Numbered from the stretch's first letter, positions 9,106-17,587 are shown. The stretch is DNA of 36,969 bases from SM23-32 sp964434535 (GCA_964434535.1 CAYSWA010000022.1:1-36969), one strand, 5' to 3'. Notes: a model not told the origin generated them from the letters alone. Program-made: numbers and translations.

Positions 9106-9134
9106 ATTGTAGAGGGCCCGGCGCCGCGCCTCAA
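9106..9134 (-). promoter_or_regulatory. Promoter of the aminotransferase gene
   Basis: Minus strand: TTGAGG, 17-bp spacer, TACAAT. The -35 box overlaps the stop codon of the hycI-like gene, so the aminotransferase can be expressed apart from the hydrogenase operon. Confidence 0.65.
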
Positions 9135-9643
9135 CGCGCCGCGGGCAGATCAGCGGTCAGGGCGGGCCAGATGGGGCTGGCGGCGATGCGCTCGACGGCG
9201 TCGCGGACGGCGGGGCTGAGGCCGCCCGCGAGGGCGGCCGGCTGGACGGCGAGCACGTGGCACAATGCCCCGCAGGCGCCCCGCACGTACTCGGCCAGCG
9301 GCCCGAGCCCGGCGGCGTGCGTCGAGAGCGCCCCGCCGCCGAGCTCCTCCGGCGCGAGCAGCTTCACCGTCCCCGGCTCCGCGCCGATGTCCACGGCGTC
9401 GATGATGAGCACGTCATCGGGCTCCAGCCGCGCCAGGCGGCCCAGGTAGTTCTCCGGCGCGTTGCCCGCGTCGATGGCGGCGACGCCCCGCTCGGCGAGC
9501 CGCTCGGCCACGATCGGGCCGGCCCCATCGTCGCCCCGCTCCCGGTTGCCCACGCCGAGGGCGGCGCAGCGCCGTCCGAGCCGGCCCAGGCAGTCCCGCT
9601 CCCACGGGCTGAGCGAGGATGGGTCGGGGTGGGGCGAGGCCAT
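9131..9643 (-). CDS. Hydrogenase maturation protease (HycI/HyaD family)
   Basis: 170 residues. The family signature GVGNRERGDDGAGPIVAERL, with the nickel-sensing Glu and Asp residues, follows a short extra N-terminus. The second conserved region is DVLIIDAVDIGAEPGTVKLL and a His lies in the STHAAGL motif. These endopeptidases remove the C-terminal tail of [NiFe] large subunits after nickel insertion. The large subunit of this operon ends in DPCYSCTER plus a 52-residue tail, a fitting substrate. It is the last gene of the operon, 6 bp after the NuoI-like gene. No hypA-F genes are in the window. Confidence 0.92.
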   Translation of the reverse strand: MASPHPDPSSLSPWERDCLGRLGRRCAALGVGNRERGDDGAGPIVAERLAERGVAAIDAGNAPENYLGRLARLEPDDVLIIDAVDIGAEPGTVKLLAPEELGGGALSTHAAGLGPLAEYVRGACGALCHVLAVQPAALAGGLSPAVRDAVERIAASPIWPALTADLPAAR

Positions 9644-9649
9644 GGCGAC

Positions 9650-10282
9650 TCAGGTAATCTCGGCGAAGACGACGACGCGCCGGCAGTGGGGGCAGATCAC
9701 GCGCATGATGTCGCTGCGGTCGGTCGGCTTGCCGACCTCGGAGGCGCCCCGGGGGGCGTGGACGATCTGGCCTTCGAGCGTGACGGCGAGGGTCGGGTTG
9801 GCGTATGCCTTGGGGCCGAGCTTGCGGGCCACCCAGCGGACCTGGTCCTTGGGGGCGATCACGCCGCCGCAGGTCTCGCACATGAGCAGTTCCTTCTCGA
9901 CGCCCGTCTTCGAGTCGGTCCTGTCGAAGGTGACCAGGTTCCACTCGGTGCTCTGGTAGATGCCGTCGTCGGTGGTGCAGTTGTAGTGGCAGTGGCCGCA
10001 GAAGATGCAGCGGCCGTAGTCGAGGGTGAAGCGGCGCACGGGCGGGTCGCTCTCGATGTCGTCCTCCATGGTGATGGCGTGGGACGGGCAGACCTCGCAG
10101 CAGGCGCCGCAGCCGATGCAGACCTCCTCGTCCCAGGCCGTGGCGCCCCGGTACTTGCCCGTCTCGAAGGTCTCGCCGAACGGGAAATCGACGGTGTAGG
10201 GCCCCTTGACGACGGCCTTGACGGCCTCGGGCAGGTAGGGGATCTTCAGCACCCAGAGCAGCTTCTTCAGGGCCGATGCCAT
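9650..10282 (-). CDS. NuoI/MbhN-like [4Fe-4S] ferredoxin subunit with extra C-terminal Cys pairs
   Basis: 210 residues. A short N-terminal amphipathic region precedes two ferredoxin motifs, CIGCGACCEVCPSHAI and CIFCGHCHYNC, which should bind two [4Fe-4S] clusters linking the soluble arm to the hydrogenase core, as NuoI, HycF, EchF and MbhN do. The C-terminal third is unusual: CETCGG at about 132 and CPHCRR near the end form a split CxxC...CxxC pattern like a zinc ribbon or an added metal site. It lies 6 bp downstream of the MrpG-like gene. Confidence 0.9.
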   Translation of the reverse strand: MASALKKLLWVLKIPYLPEAVKAVVKGPYTVDFPFGETFETGKYRGATAWDEEVCIGCGACCEVCPSHAITMEDDIESDPPVRRFTLDYGRCIFCGHCHYNCTTDDGIYQSTEWNLVTFDRTDSKTGVEKELLMCETCGGVIAPKDQVRWVARKLGPKAYANPTLAVTLEGQIVHAPRGASEVGKPTDRSDIMRVICPHCRRVVVFAEIT

Positions 10283-10288
10283 GCGCTT

Positions 10289-10669
10289 TTACCTGTGGTC
10301 TGTCTTCGGTTCGGTGCGCTGCCCGGCGGGGAGCATCTCGTCCTCGTAGCGGTCGCAGACGCTGCCCGGCCAGAGCTTGACCCCGCCGCGGTGGGAGCCG
10401 CGCGCCAGGGCGTGCGCCCCGACCGGCGAGGTGAGCAGGATGAAGGCCGCGCAGAGGACGGTGCGGGAGATCATCTCGCCCGTGCCGGCGGCGACGCCGA
10501 CGCCGATCAGGATGGCGCACGTGCCGAGCGTGACGCACTTGGTGGCCGCCTGGAGGCGGTTGTAGACGTCCGGCAGGCGCGCCAGGCCGACCGTGCCGGC
10601 CAGGTCAAAGGCCACGCCGACCCCGATCAGGGCGTAGCCGATCAGCTCGTGCAGGGCCAGCTCACTCAT
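10289..10669 (-). CDS. MrpG/MbhC-like antiporter subunit
   Basis: 126 residues with three hydrophobic segments. The MrpG/PhaG signature is GTVGLARLPDVYNRLQAATKCVTLG, followed by ISRTVLCAAFILLTSPVGAHAL. In Mrp antiporters and Mbh hydrogenases this small subunit helps form the ion-translocating module. A 30-residue hydrophilic C-terminal tail (ending RTEPKTDHR) extends past the usual end. The start codon overlaps the stop of the MrpF-like gene by 8 nt, indicating translational coupling. Confidence 0.92.
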   Translation of the reverse strand: MSELALHELIGYALIGVGVAFDLAGTVGLARLPDVYNRLQAATKCVTLGTCAILIGVGVAAGTGEMISRTVLCAAFILLTSPVGAHALARGSHRGGVKLWPGSVCDRYEDEMLPAGQRTEPKTDHR

Positions 10670-10925
10670 CGTAGGCCTTCCCCTCCAGGTACTTGGCCAG
10701 CGCGATGGAGCCGACGAAGCTGAGCAGCGCCCAGGCGATGGCGATGTTGATGTAGAACGTGCTGCCGCTGGTGAGGGCGTAGAGGGCGCAGAAGCCGACG
10801 ATCAGCGTGCCCAGCGTGTCGACCGCCACGGTCCGGTCGGGCGCGGTAGGGCCCTTGCCCAGCCGGTAGAGGCAGAGGAAGGCGCCGGCCAGCAGCAGCG
10901 CCATCACGATGTCGAACCCGCTCAT
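10662..10925 (-). CDS. MrpF/MbhB-like antiporter subunit
   Basis: 87 residues with three transmembrane helices. The MrpF signature is YRLGKGPTAPDRTVAVDTLGT, followed by GSTFYINIAIAWALLSFVGSIALAKYLE. The ATG at 10925 overlaps the MrpE-like stop codon in an ATGA-type junction. A longer upstream extension of the frame is Arg/Pro-rich and covers the MrpE-like gene, so it is not real. It belongs to the small-subunit module of the hydrogenase-linked antiporter. Confidence 0.92.
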   Translation of the reverse strand: MSGFDIVMALLLAGAFLCLYRLGKGPTAPDRTVAVDTLGTLIVGFCALYALTSGSTFYINIAIAWALLSFVGSIALAKYLEGKAYDE

Positions 10926-11407
10926 TCGAGTATCCTCTCCAGGAAGCCCTCGAAGCGCCGCACAATCTGGCGCGTCTGCTCCTGCGGGTCGTCGGTGTGG
11001 ACGTAGATCCAGTGGACGTAGAGGTCCTGCCCGTCGATGTCGACCGTCAGCGTGCCGGGGGTCAGGGTGATGGAGTTGGCCAGGAAGGTGCGGGCCAGCT
11101 TCGTCTGGAGCCTGGTGCGCACCTTCACGATGCCGGGCCGGATCGGCATGTCGGGGTGGAGGACGCGGTAGGCCACGTCCAGGTTCGCGCGCACGCAGTA
11201 GTAGATGAAGAACGGCACGTAGAGCGCCAGGTAGAACAGGCGCACGGGGTGGAGCAGCCATTCGTGGCGCGGCGCCTTGCCCGCCATGACGGCCAGCGCC
11301 GCGAGCGTGGCGACCAGGCCCGCCACCACGTGCCCCGGCTCCAGCGTGAACGAGAGCAGCAGCCAGAAGCCGAACAGCAGCACGAAGCCGGCGATGAACC
11401 GTCGCAT
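10922..11407 (-). CDS. MrpE/MbhA-like antiporter subunit
   Basis: 161 residues. Two N-terminal membrane segments are followed by a cytoplasmic domain with the MrpE signature: RANLDVAYRVLHPDMPIRPG, LARTFLANSITLTPGTLTVD and LYVHWIYV. The ATG at 11407 is preceded by a strong GGGGGAGGA ribosome site and lies 1 nt after the MrpD-like stop. Confidence 0.92.
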   Translation of the reverse strand: MRRFIAGFVLLFGFWLLLSFTLEPGHVVAGLVATLAALAVMAGKAPRHEWLLHPVRLFYLALYVPFFIYYCVRANLDVAYRVLHPDMPIRPGIVKVRTRLQTKLARTFLANSITLTPGTLTVDIDGQDLYVHWIYVHTDDPQEQTRQIVRRFEGFLERILE

Positions 11408-11408
11408 C

Positions 11409-13013
11409 CTATCCTCCCCCCGCCGCGGCGAAGGCGGCCGTCGCGCCGAGCACCTGCCGGGCGTAGCCCAGGCCGATGCGCAGGGCATCGGTCGCCGGGT
11501 CGAGCAGCCCGTGGCGGTAGAGCGGCACCAGCACGCCGAGCCCGGCGCAGAGCACGGCCAGCAGGCCCATGGCGAGCAGCATCGGCATGGGCGACTCCTT
11601 CAGGTCAGCGAGCGCCGGCGGCGCCTCCCCCTCCAGCAGGTAGCGCTGCACCTTGGTGAAGGAGAGCAGCGTGACGAAGCTGACCAGCACCGTCAGCAGC
11701 CCCAGCACCGGGTGGCCCGCCCAGAGGACGGCGATCACGATGAGCAGCTTGCTGAAGAACCCGTTGAAGGGCGGCACGCCGGAGATGCTCAGGGCGCTGA
11801 CGCGCGTACAGAGGCCGGTGAAGGGCATCTTCTGCCGGAGGCCGCCCAGCTCGTGCAGGTCGCGGCTGCCGGCCCCGTGCACCACCGAGCCCGAGCAGAG
11901 GAACAGCAGGGACTTGAAGACCGAGTGGTTGAGCAGGTGGAACAGGCCGGCGAAGATGGCGAGCCCCGCCACCATGCCGTTGCCCGCCACGAGCTGCTCG
12001 CCTCCCACCCCGAGGGCGAGCACGATGTAGCCCATCTGGCTGACGCTGTGGTAGGCGAGCAGGCGCTTGAAGTCCCACTGCCCGACCGCCAGCAGCACGC
12101 CGATGACCATCGAGAGGATGCCGAGGGTCATCAGCGCCGTCGCGAACGCCTGGGTCATGCCGACCACGTTGAACAGCAGGCGGGCGAGCACGTAGACGCC
12201 GCTGGCCTTGATCAGCAGCCCCGAGAGCATGGCCGAGACCGGCGCGGGGGCCGAGGGGTGCGCGTCGGGCAGCCAGGCGTGGAAGGGCACCATGGCCGAC
12301 TTGAGCCCGAAGCCGGCCAGGAACATGCCGACCGCCAGCCAGAGCGCGCGGTTGTCGCGCAGGGCCTCGGCCCGCGTGGCGATCTGCGCCAGGTTCAGCG
12401 TGCCGGTCAGGCTGTAGAGCAGCCCCACGCCGAGCAGGATGAACGCGCTGGCCACGGCGCTCATGACCAGGTACTTGAAGGACGCCTCCAGCTCCTCGCT
12501 CTCCACCCCGAAGCCGACCAGCGCGTAGCTGGCCACGGCGGCGACCTCCATGAAGACGTAGATGTTGAACAGGTCGCCGCTGATGACCACCCCGTTCATG
12601 CCGGCGATCATCAGCATCAGGGGGCTGTAGAACAGGTTCACCTGCGTGTAGCTGCGCATGTAGCTGAGGGCGAAGAGCACGGCGGCGAGGCTCACCACGT
12701 TGATCACGATCAGCATCAGGCGCGTCAGCCCGTCGGCCACCAGGGCGATGCCGGTGGCCGAGGCCGGCGACCAGCCGCCGACCCAGACGACGGTCAGGGC
12801 CGGCGCGCCGAAGCCCTGCACGCTCAGCCCCGCCAGCAGGGCCGTGGCCAGCACGGCCAGGGGCGCCGAGAGCTTGAGGCGCGGCACGAAGGCGAGCAGC
12901 GGGATCAAGAACGCCACCCCCAGGGGGATCGCCACCATCAGCGGCAGCGCCGTCGGCGCCGCCGGCGTGATCGCCTGGATCAACGCGCCCACTCGCCGTC
13001 CCTCCCGGGGCAT
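11409..13013 (-). CDS. MrpD/MbhH-like proton-conducting antiporter subunit
   Basis: 534 residues and about 14 transmembrane helices, in the NuoL/M/N-MrpD family. Ion-channel residues are present: Glu in FMEVAAVASYALVGFG (TM5), Lys in GFGLKSAMVPFHAWLPDAHP (TM7), a Lys/His path in FKRLLAYHSVSQMGYIVLALG, and Lys in FHLLNHSVFKSLLFLCSG. The signature SAPAPVSAMLSGLLIK is clear. The start overlaps the MrpC-like stop as TGATG; an in-frame TTG one codon upstream is the alternative. It is one of two large antiporter-type subunits in the operon. Confidence 0.93.
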   Translation of the reverse strand: MPREGRRVGALIQAITPAAPTALPLMVAIPLGVAFLIPLLAFVPRLKLSAPLAVLATALLAGLSVQGFGAPALTVVWVGGWSPASATGIALVADGLTRLMLIVINVVSLAAVLFALSYMRSYTQVNLFYSPLMLMIAGMNGVVISGDLFNIYVFMEVAAVASYALVGFGVESEELEASFKYLVMSAVASAFILLGVGLLYSLTGTLNLAQIATRAEALRDNRALWLAVGMFLAGFGLKSAMVPFHAWLPDAHPSAPAPVSAMLSGLLIKASGVYVLARLLFNVVGMTQAFATALMTLGILSMVIGVLLAVGQWDFKRLLAYHSVSQMGYIVLALGVGGEQLVAGNGMVAGLAIFAGLFHLLNHSVFKSLLFLCSGSVVHGAGSRDLHELGGLRQKMPFTGLCTRVSALSISGVPPFNGFFSKLLIVIAVLWAGHPVLGLLTVLVSFVTLLSFTKVQRYLLEGEAPPALADLKESPMPMLLAMGLLAVLCAGLGVLVPLYRHGLLDPATDALRIGLGYARQVLGATAAFAAAGGG

Positions 13014-13384
13014 CAACCCCTGAGCTGGCGGATCTCGGTCAGGTCGAACGTGCCGTACTTCTCGTGCAGCCGCACGGCCATCACTACCATCAGCGCCACC
13101 ACCGAGAGCCCGATCACGATGGCCGTCAGGATCAGCGCCTGGGGCACCGGGTCGACGCTGCGGGCCAGGACGGCCTCCTCGCCGAGGCCGGGGGTGACGA
13201 TCGGCGCCACCGCCTCGCCCGCAGCCGGCTGGCGGTAGCCGAGCATGACCAGCAACAGGTTGACGGCGTTGTGGATGATGACGACCCCGATGATGACCTT
13301 GATCAGGTTCTTCTTCACGGTGACGGCGTAGAGGCCGACCGCCATCAGCAGCACGCAGAACACGTAGGGCAGCACCTGGGGCAT
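13013..13384 (-). CDS. MrpC/MbhG-like (NuoK-like) subunit
   Basis: 123 residues with three transmembrane helices. The signature KKNLIKVIIGVVIIHNAVNLLLVMLG precedes DPVPQALILTAIVIGLSVVAL, typical of MrpC/PhaC/NuoK. The loop between helices 2 and 3 (YRQPAAGEAVAPIV...) is somewhat extended, as in Mrp. It overlaps the MrpD-like gene by one base (TGATG) and lies 3 bp after the MrpB-like stop. Confidence 0.93.
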   Translation of the reverse strand: MPQVLPYVFCVLLMAVGLYAVTVKKNLIKVIIGVVIIHNAVNLLLVMLGYRQPAAGEAVAPIVTPGLGEEAVLARSVDPVPQALILTAIVIGLSVVALMVVMAVRLHEKYGTFDLTEIRQLRG

Positions 13385-13387
13385 CGG

Positions 13388-13861
13388 TCAGTCTCCCTCG
13401 TCTTCCAGGCCCTGCTCGCCCTCGCGGAACGCGGCGAGCATAAGGAACGCGCCGAACAGGCCGGCGCCGACCTTGACGCCGATGGCGATGTTCGAGAACG
13501 GTATCGCCCCGCCGGTCAGCAGGTGGAAGCCGCTCGAGCGCGTCAGGAACCCGCCGAAGAACGTGCCGGCCACGAACCCCAGCAGCGCCACGGCCAGGAA
13601 GCCGACCGCGCCGAGCGTCTCCCAGGCCACCGCCAGCCGGTGCCCCAGCCGCTCCCGCACCACGCTCGCCCCGAAGGCGAGCACCACCAGCAGCACGCCG
13701 GCGGCCAGGATCACGCCTCCGGCGAACCCGCCGCCCGGCGAGAGGTGCCCGGTCAGCACGATGTAGACGCCGAAGAGCATGATGAACCCGATCAGGAACA
13801 TGACCATGGTCTTGACGATCAGGCTCATGCCGCGCGTCTCTGTCGGCGGGGGTGCGCTCAT
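13388..13861 (-). CDS. MrpB/MbhF-like antiporter subunit
   Basis: 157 residues with four transmembrane helices. SLIVKTMVMFLIGFIMLFGVYI and HLSPGGGFAGGVILAAGVLL are the MnhB family signature. The ATG at 13861 overlaps the preceding stop in an ATGA junction. Upstream extension of the frame is a shadow of the preceding gene. In Mbh this subunit bridges the MbhD/E region and MbhG. Confidence 0.93.
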   Translation of the reverse strand: MSAPPPTETRGMSLIVKTMVMFLIGFIMLFGVYIVLTGHLSPGGGFAGGVILAAGVLLVVLAFGASVVRERLGHRLAVAWETLGAVGFLAVALLGFVAGTFFGGFLTRSSGFHLLTGGAIPFSNIAIGVKVGAGLFGAFLMLAAFREGEQGLEDEGD

Positions 13862-14397
13862 CCGCGCCGTTCCTCCTTCATGCCGCGGGTGCGCAGCAGC
13901 GCGTAGCAGCCGATGATGGCGCCGAAGATGACGGTCGCCTCGCCGAGCGTGTCGTAGGCGCGGAAGTCGAGCAGCACGGCCGTGACGCGGTTCTGCGCGC
14001 CGGTCTCGGCCGCGTGACGCAGGTACTGCCCGCCCATCGCCATCACCGGCGCGCCGAACGGCGGCACCTCGCGCAAGCAGAGCCAGGCCAGCGCCACCAG
14101 CGCCACCATCAGCCCGCCCACGAAGGCCACGTGCAGCGTGTCGCTGGGGAACTCCTGCGTGGTGTCCTGGCGGGTGACCACGATGCGGATCAGCAGCACC
14201 ACGGCGAAGATCTCCACCACCAGCTGGGTCAGCGCCAGGTCGGGCGCCTTCAGCACCAGGTCGACCACGGCGAGGGCCAGCCCCACCGCGCCGAGGCACA
14301 GGATGCTGGAGAGCAGGTCGCGCGTCTCCACCGCGATCACCGCCGCGATGAGCATGAACGCCATCAGGGCATAGAGCGCCGGCATGACATCGGCCAT
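13858..14397 (-). CDS. MbhD-MbhE-like fused subunit (MrpA C-terminal region)
   Basis: 179 residues. The N-terminal half is the DUF4040/MbhD domain (LCLGAVGLALAVVDLVLKAP, DLALTQLVVEIFAVVLLIRI). The C-terminal half is the MbhE/MrpA-tail motif (NRVTAVLLDFRAYDTLGEA, TVIFGAIIGCYALL). In Pyrococcus Mbh these are two genes, and in Mrp both are the C-terminal part of MrpA; here they form one compact protein. It overlaps the MrpB-like gene by 4 nt and is followed upstream by a 35-nt gap to the large antiporter-type subunit. Confidence 0.88.
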   Translation of the reverse strand: MADVMPALYALMAFMLIAAVIAVETRDLLSSILCLGAVGLALAVVDLVLKAPDLALTQLVVEIFAVVLLIRIVVTRQDTTQEFPSDTLHVAFVGGLMVALVALAWLCLREVPPFGAPVMAMGGQYLRHAAETGAQNRVTAVLLDFRAYDTLGEATVIFGAIIGCYALLRTRGMKEERRG

Positions 14398-14432
14398 CCG
14401 CCCTCCTCCTCAGTCTGTGGCGTTCGTCGCTC

Positions 14433-16337
14433 TCAGAGCAGGAAGATCAGCGCCAGCACCAGCGCCGCGCCGGCCAGCACCCACGTCACGTAGGTCTCCA
14501 GCACACCCGTGTGCAGCCCGCGCAGGAACTCCACCACGCGCAGTCCGTACTGCCCGCCGAGGCGGTAGAGGTCGAAGACCTCGCCCTCGGCCTCGCGGTA
14601 GAGCCCGCGCAGGATCGGCAGCTCGCGCACCGTCCGATAGAAGCCCGTGCCGCTGACGTGCGTCGGGGCGGGCGTGGCGACCTCGCCGCCGACGAACCGG
14701 CGCGCGCGCCGCACCGTGAACGCCCGCCCGACCCAGTAGGCGAGCAGGCCGAGCGCCAGCCCCACCAGCACCAGCGCGGCGGCCGTCAGCGGCACCCACG
14801 AGCCGGTCGCGAAGGCGAGGCCCGTGCCCTCCGCCCGGGCCAGGTCGGCCACGGGCATCCCGGCCGCCCTCAGGGCCGACGGCGCCAGAAAGCCCCAGAC
14901 CACCGACGAGGCCCCGAGCCCCAGCAGCACGCAGAGCGCCGCCAGCACGCCCATCGGCAGCAGCATCGCGGCCGGCGCCTCGCGGGCCTCGATGGCCGGC
15001 TCCGCCGGCTGGCCCAGGAAGACGCTGTGGACGGCCTTCACGAACGAGGCGAGCGTCAGCGCGCTGCCCACCACCGCCGCGCCGAGCAGCACCGGCATCA
15101 GGTGTCCGCCGCCCTCGATGACGCCCTGGTAGACGAGCCACTTCGAAACGAACCCGTTCAGGGGCGGCACGCCGCTGATGGCGAGCGAGCCGACCAGGAA
15201 GCCGACGAAGGTCCACGGCATCGCGCGCGCCAGCCCGCCCAGGTTGTCCAGCTCCATCTCGCCCGCGCGCTTCTCCACCGCCCCGCCGCCGAGGAACAGC
15301 AGGCTCTTGTAGATGGCATGGTTGACCATGTGGAACAGCCCGCCCACAACGCCGATCGGCACGCCCGTGCCGATGCCGAGCACCATGTAGCCGACCTGGC
15401 TGACGGCGTGGAACGAGAGCAGCCGCTTCAGCTCGTGCTGCATCATCGCCATCATCACGGCGGCGATGATGGTCACCGCGCCGATGATCATCAGCAGCGT
15501 CTGGAGCCCGGCGCTGAGCGTGAAGAACCCGAGCGATATCCGCGCCAGCAGCACGATCCCCAGCAGCTTGTCCAGCGAGGCCGGCAGCAGCGCCATCGCC
15601 GGCACGGGGGCGTGCTCGGCGGCGGCCGGGATCCAGGTGTGCAGCGGGAAGGCGCCGGCCTTCGCCAGCGCGCCGACCAGCAGCGCCAGGTAGACGGCTG
15701 TCTCCCGCCAGTCGGTCACGATCACGTGGAGCGGCCCCTCCAGGGCGCTCATCGAGAGCGCGCCCGGGCCGCGGTAGCGCACGAGCGCGGCGATGCCGAA
15801 GATGATCATCGCGTCGCTGAAGCCGAGGATGGCGAACGTCTTCGCCGCGCCCGCCCGTGCCTCCGGCCCGCCGAGCCCCACCAGCAGGTAGAGGGTAAGC
15901 GTGACCAGCTCCCAGGCGAAGATGAACACCAGCAGGTGCCCCGTCGTGAGCGCCACGCTCGCCCCCGCCACCGCCCAGAGCGCCAGGGGGTAGAAGTCGC
16001 GCCCTTCGCCGCCGAAGTAGCTGAGGCTGTAGAGGACGACGAGGAACCCGAACGCCAGCGCCAGCAGGTTCACGGCCGAGATGAACGGCGTCAGCCGGAA
16101 GAGCGCCGGCACGCGCATGTAGAGCTCGAAGGTGCCGACCGACGCCTCCGGGGCCGTCGACGGGGCGCGCACGATCAGCGCCCCCATCACCAGCGCCGCC
16201 AGGCTGGCCAGCGCGGCCAGGCCCGGCACGGCCCGGCGCAGCCCGGCCAGCCGGTTCAGCACGTAGCAGGCCGCCCCCGCCGCCAGCAGCAGGCCGACCG
16301 ACCAGACCAGGTAATCGTATGCCGTCTGCGCCGGCAT
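14433..16337 (-). CDS. NuoL/HyfB/MrpA-like proton-pumping membrane subunit
   Basis: 634 residues and about 15-16 transmembrane helices. Conserved channel features: Glu in FAWELVTLTLYLLVG, Lys in LVGALAKAGAFPLHTWIPAA, ASLDKLLGIVLL, ELKRLLSFHAVSQVGYMVLG and MVNHAIYKSLLFLGGGAV, and a classic SGVPPLNGFVSKW turn. After the last core helix comes a polar segment (VRRARRFVGGE) and an amphipathic C-terminal region ending in one helix, like HyfB/HycC-type hydrogenase subunits. Together with the MrpD-like subunit it gives the complex two potential ion channels. Start is ATG at 16337, 11 bp after the large-subunit stop. Confidence 0.93.
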   Translation of the reverse strand: MPAQTAYDYLVWSVGLLLAAGAACYVLNRLAGLRRAVPGLAALASLAALVMGALIVRAPSTAPEASVGTFELYMRVPALFRLTPFISAVNLLALAFGFLVVLYSLSYFGGEGRDFYPLALWAVAGASVALTTGHLLVFIFAWELVTLTLYLLVGLGGPEARAGAAKTFAILGFSDAMIIFGIAALVRYRGPGALSMSALEGPLHVIVTDWRETAVYLALLVGALAKAGAFPLHTWIPAAAEHAPVPAMALLPASLDKLLGIVLLARISLGFFTLSAGLQTLLMIIGAVTIIAAVMMAMMQHELKRLLSFHAVSQVGYMVLGIGTGVPIGVVGGLFHMVNHAIYKSLLFLGGGAVEKRAGEMELDNLGGLARAMPWTFVGFLVGSLAISGVPPLNGFVSKWLVYQGVIEGGGHLMPVLLGAAVVGSALTLASFVKAVHSVFLGQPAEPAIEAREAPAAMLLPMGVLAALCVLLGLGASSVVWGFLAPSALRAAGMPVADLARAEGTGLAFATGSWVPLTAAALVLVGLALGLLAYWVGRAFTVRRARRFVGGEVATPAPTHVSGTGFYRTVRELPILRGLYREAEGEVFDLYRLGGQYGLRVVEFLRGLHTGVLETYVTWVLAGAALVLALIFLL

Positions 16338-16348
16338 CCGGCTCCTCC

Positions 16349-17587
16349 TCAGGGCGAGAGGCGTTTGAGCATGGCCGCGTCGTAGCGGGCCAGGGGCATG
16401 TGCGCCTCGCGCCGGCAGAGCGCGTCGGTCTTCTCGCGCGACTTGCGCATCATGTCACCGAAGCCCATCAGGCGGGCGCCGGTGGCGGCGTCCCGGGCCA
16501 CGGCCATCCGCTCCGTGCAGCTATAGCAGGGGTCGACCGAGGCGAGCGTGATGGTGGCGTCGGCGACGGTGCCGCCGATGCAGGTCGCCTTGAAGGTGGG
16601 CACGTTGACGTAGCTGGGGGCGCGGATCTTGACCCGCTCGGGATAAGCGCTGCCGTTGCTGCGCACGTAGTGGAAGGTCTCCCCGCGCGGCGCCTCGACG
16701 TGGCCGACGGCCTCGCCCGGCGGCACCTCGCGCACCGGCGTCTGGATCGGCCCGTCGGGCAGGTCGCGCAGCAGTTGGCGCAGCATCTTGATCGACTCGA
16801 CCACCTCGAGCATTCGCACCACGACCTTGTCGTAGACGTCGCCGTTCGGGCAGGTCTTCACCTCCCAGTCGATGCGGTCGTAGGCGGCGTAGGGCTCGTC
16901 GCGGCGCACGTCGATCTCCACGCCGGAGGCCCGCGCCGTCGGCCCGACCGCGCTGAGGCGGACGGCGTCCTCGTAGGTCAGCACGCCGACGTCCTTGAGC
17001 CGCAGGGCCAGGATCGGGTCCTCGCTCGCCGCGCTGATGAGCATGTCGACGGGCTTCTCGATCTCGTCCAGGCACTTGCGCACGAAGCGCACCTTCTCCT
17101 CGTCCAGGTCGAGCCGCGAGCCGCCGACGGTATGGTTGGCGTAGTTGATGCGGCTGCCGGTGCAGACCTCCAGGGCGTCGAGCACGGGGTCGCGGTAGCG
17201 CCAGGCCCACATAAAGACGGTGTTGAACCCGATGAAGTGCCCGGCCAGGCCGAGCCAGAGCAGGTGGCTGTGGATGCGCTCCAGCTCGTTGATGACGGAG
17301 CGCACGTAGAGGGCGCGCTCGGGCACGCGGGTGCCGGTCAGCTCCTCGACGGCCTGCACGTAGGCCAGGGGATGGGAGGCCGAGCAGATGCCGCAGACGC
17401 GCTCGACGACGTAGGGCACCTGGTCCCAGGTGCGCTTGCGCACCACGCCCTCGATGCCCCGGTGCGTGTAGGAGATGCGCACGTCTATGTCGACCACCGT
17501 CTCGCCTTCCACGTAGAGCTGGAAGAACTCCGCCTCCTCCTGCAAGGGGTGGAAGGGGCCGATGGGAATCAGCGTTCTCTTACTCAT
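16349..17587 (-). CDS. Group 4 [NiFe]-hydrogenase large subunit (NuoD/HycE/MbhL-like)
   Basis: 412 residues, the catalytic H2-activating subunit. Both nickel-binding motifs are present: RVCGICSASHP (C65, C68) and DPCYSCTER (C354, C357). This separates it from complex I NuoD and from sulfur-linked Mbs homologues, where ligands are lost. A 52-residue tail follows R360; in HycE, group 4 precursors are cleaved after the corresponding Arg. The family start SKRTLIPIGPFHPLQEEAEFF and the YTHRGIEGV motif are clear. The start overlaps the NuoC-like stop by 8 nt. The Mrp-type neighbours point to the Mbh-like (4d-type) branch, an inference from context. Confidence 0.94.
   Translation of the reverse strand: MSKRTLIPIGPFHPLQEEAEFFQLYVEGETVVDIDVRISYTHRGIEGVVRKRTWDQVPYVVERVCGICSASHPLAYVQAVEELTGTRVPERALYVRSVINELERIHSHLLWLGLAGHFIGFNTVFMWAWRYRDPVLDALEVCTGSRINYANHTVGGSRLDLDEEKVRFVRKCLDEIEKPVDMLISAASEDPILALRLKDVGVLTYEDAVRLSAVGPTARASGVEIDVRRDEPYAAYDRIDWEVKTCPNGDVYDKVVVRMLEVVESIKMLRQLLRDLPDGPIQTPVREVPPGEAVGHVEAPRGETFHYVRSNGSAYPERVKIRAPSYVNVPTFKATCIGGTVADATITLASVDPCYSCTERMAVARDAATGARLMGFGDMMRKSREKTDALCRREAHMPLARYDAAMLKRLSP

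Noticed and set aside
7506..9134. A 542-codon minus-strand frame covering the aminotransferase
   Set aside because: Arg/Pro-rich composition without motifs; the overlapping frame 7736-9061 is a clear PLP enzyme.
16349..17587. Interpretation as complex I NuoD
   Set aside because: Both CxxC nickel motifs and the protease-cleavable tail are present, and NuoE/F are absent.
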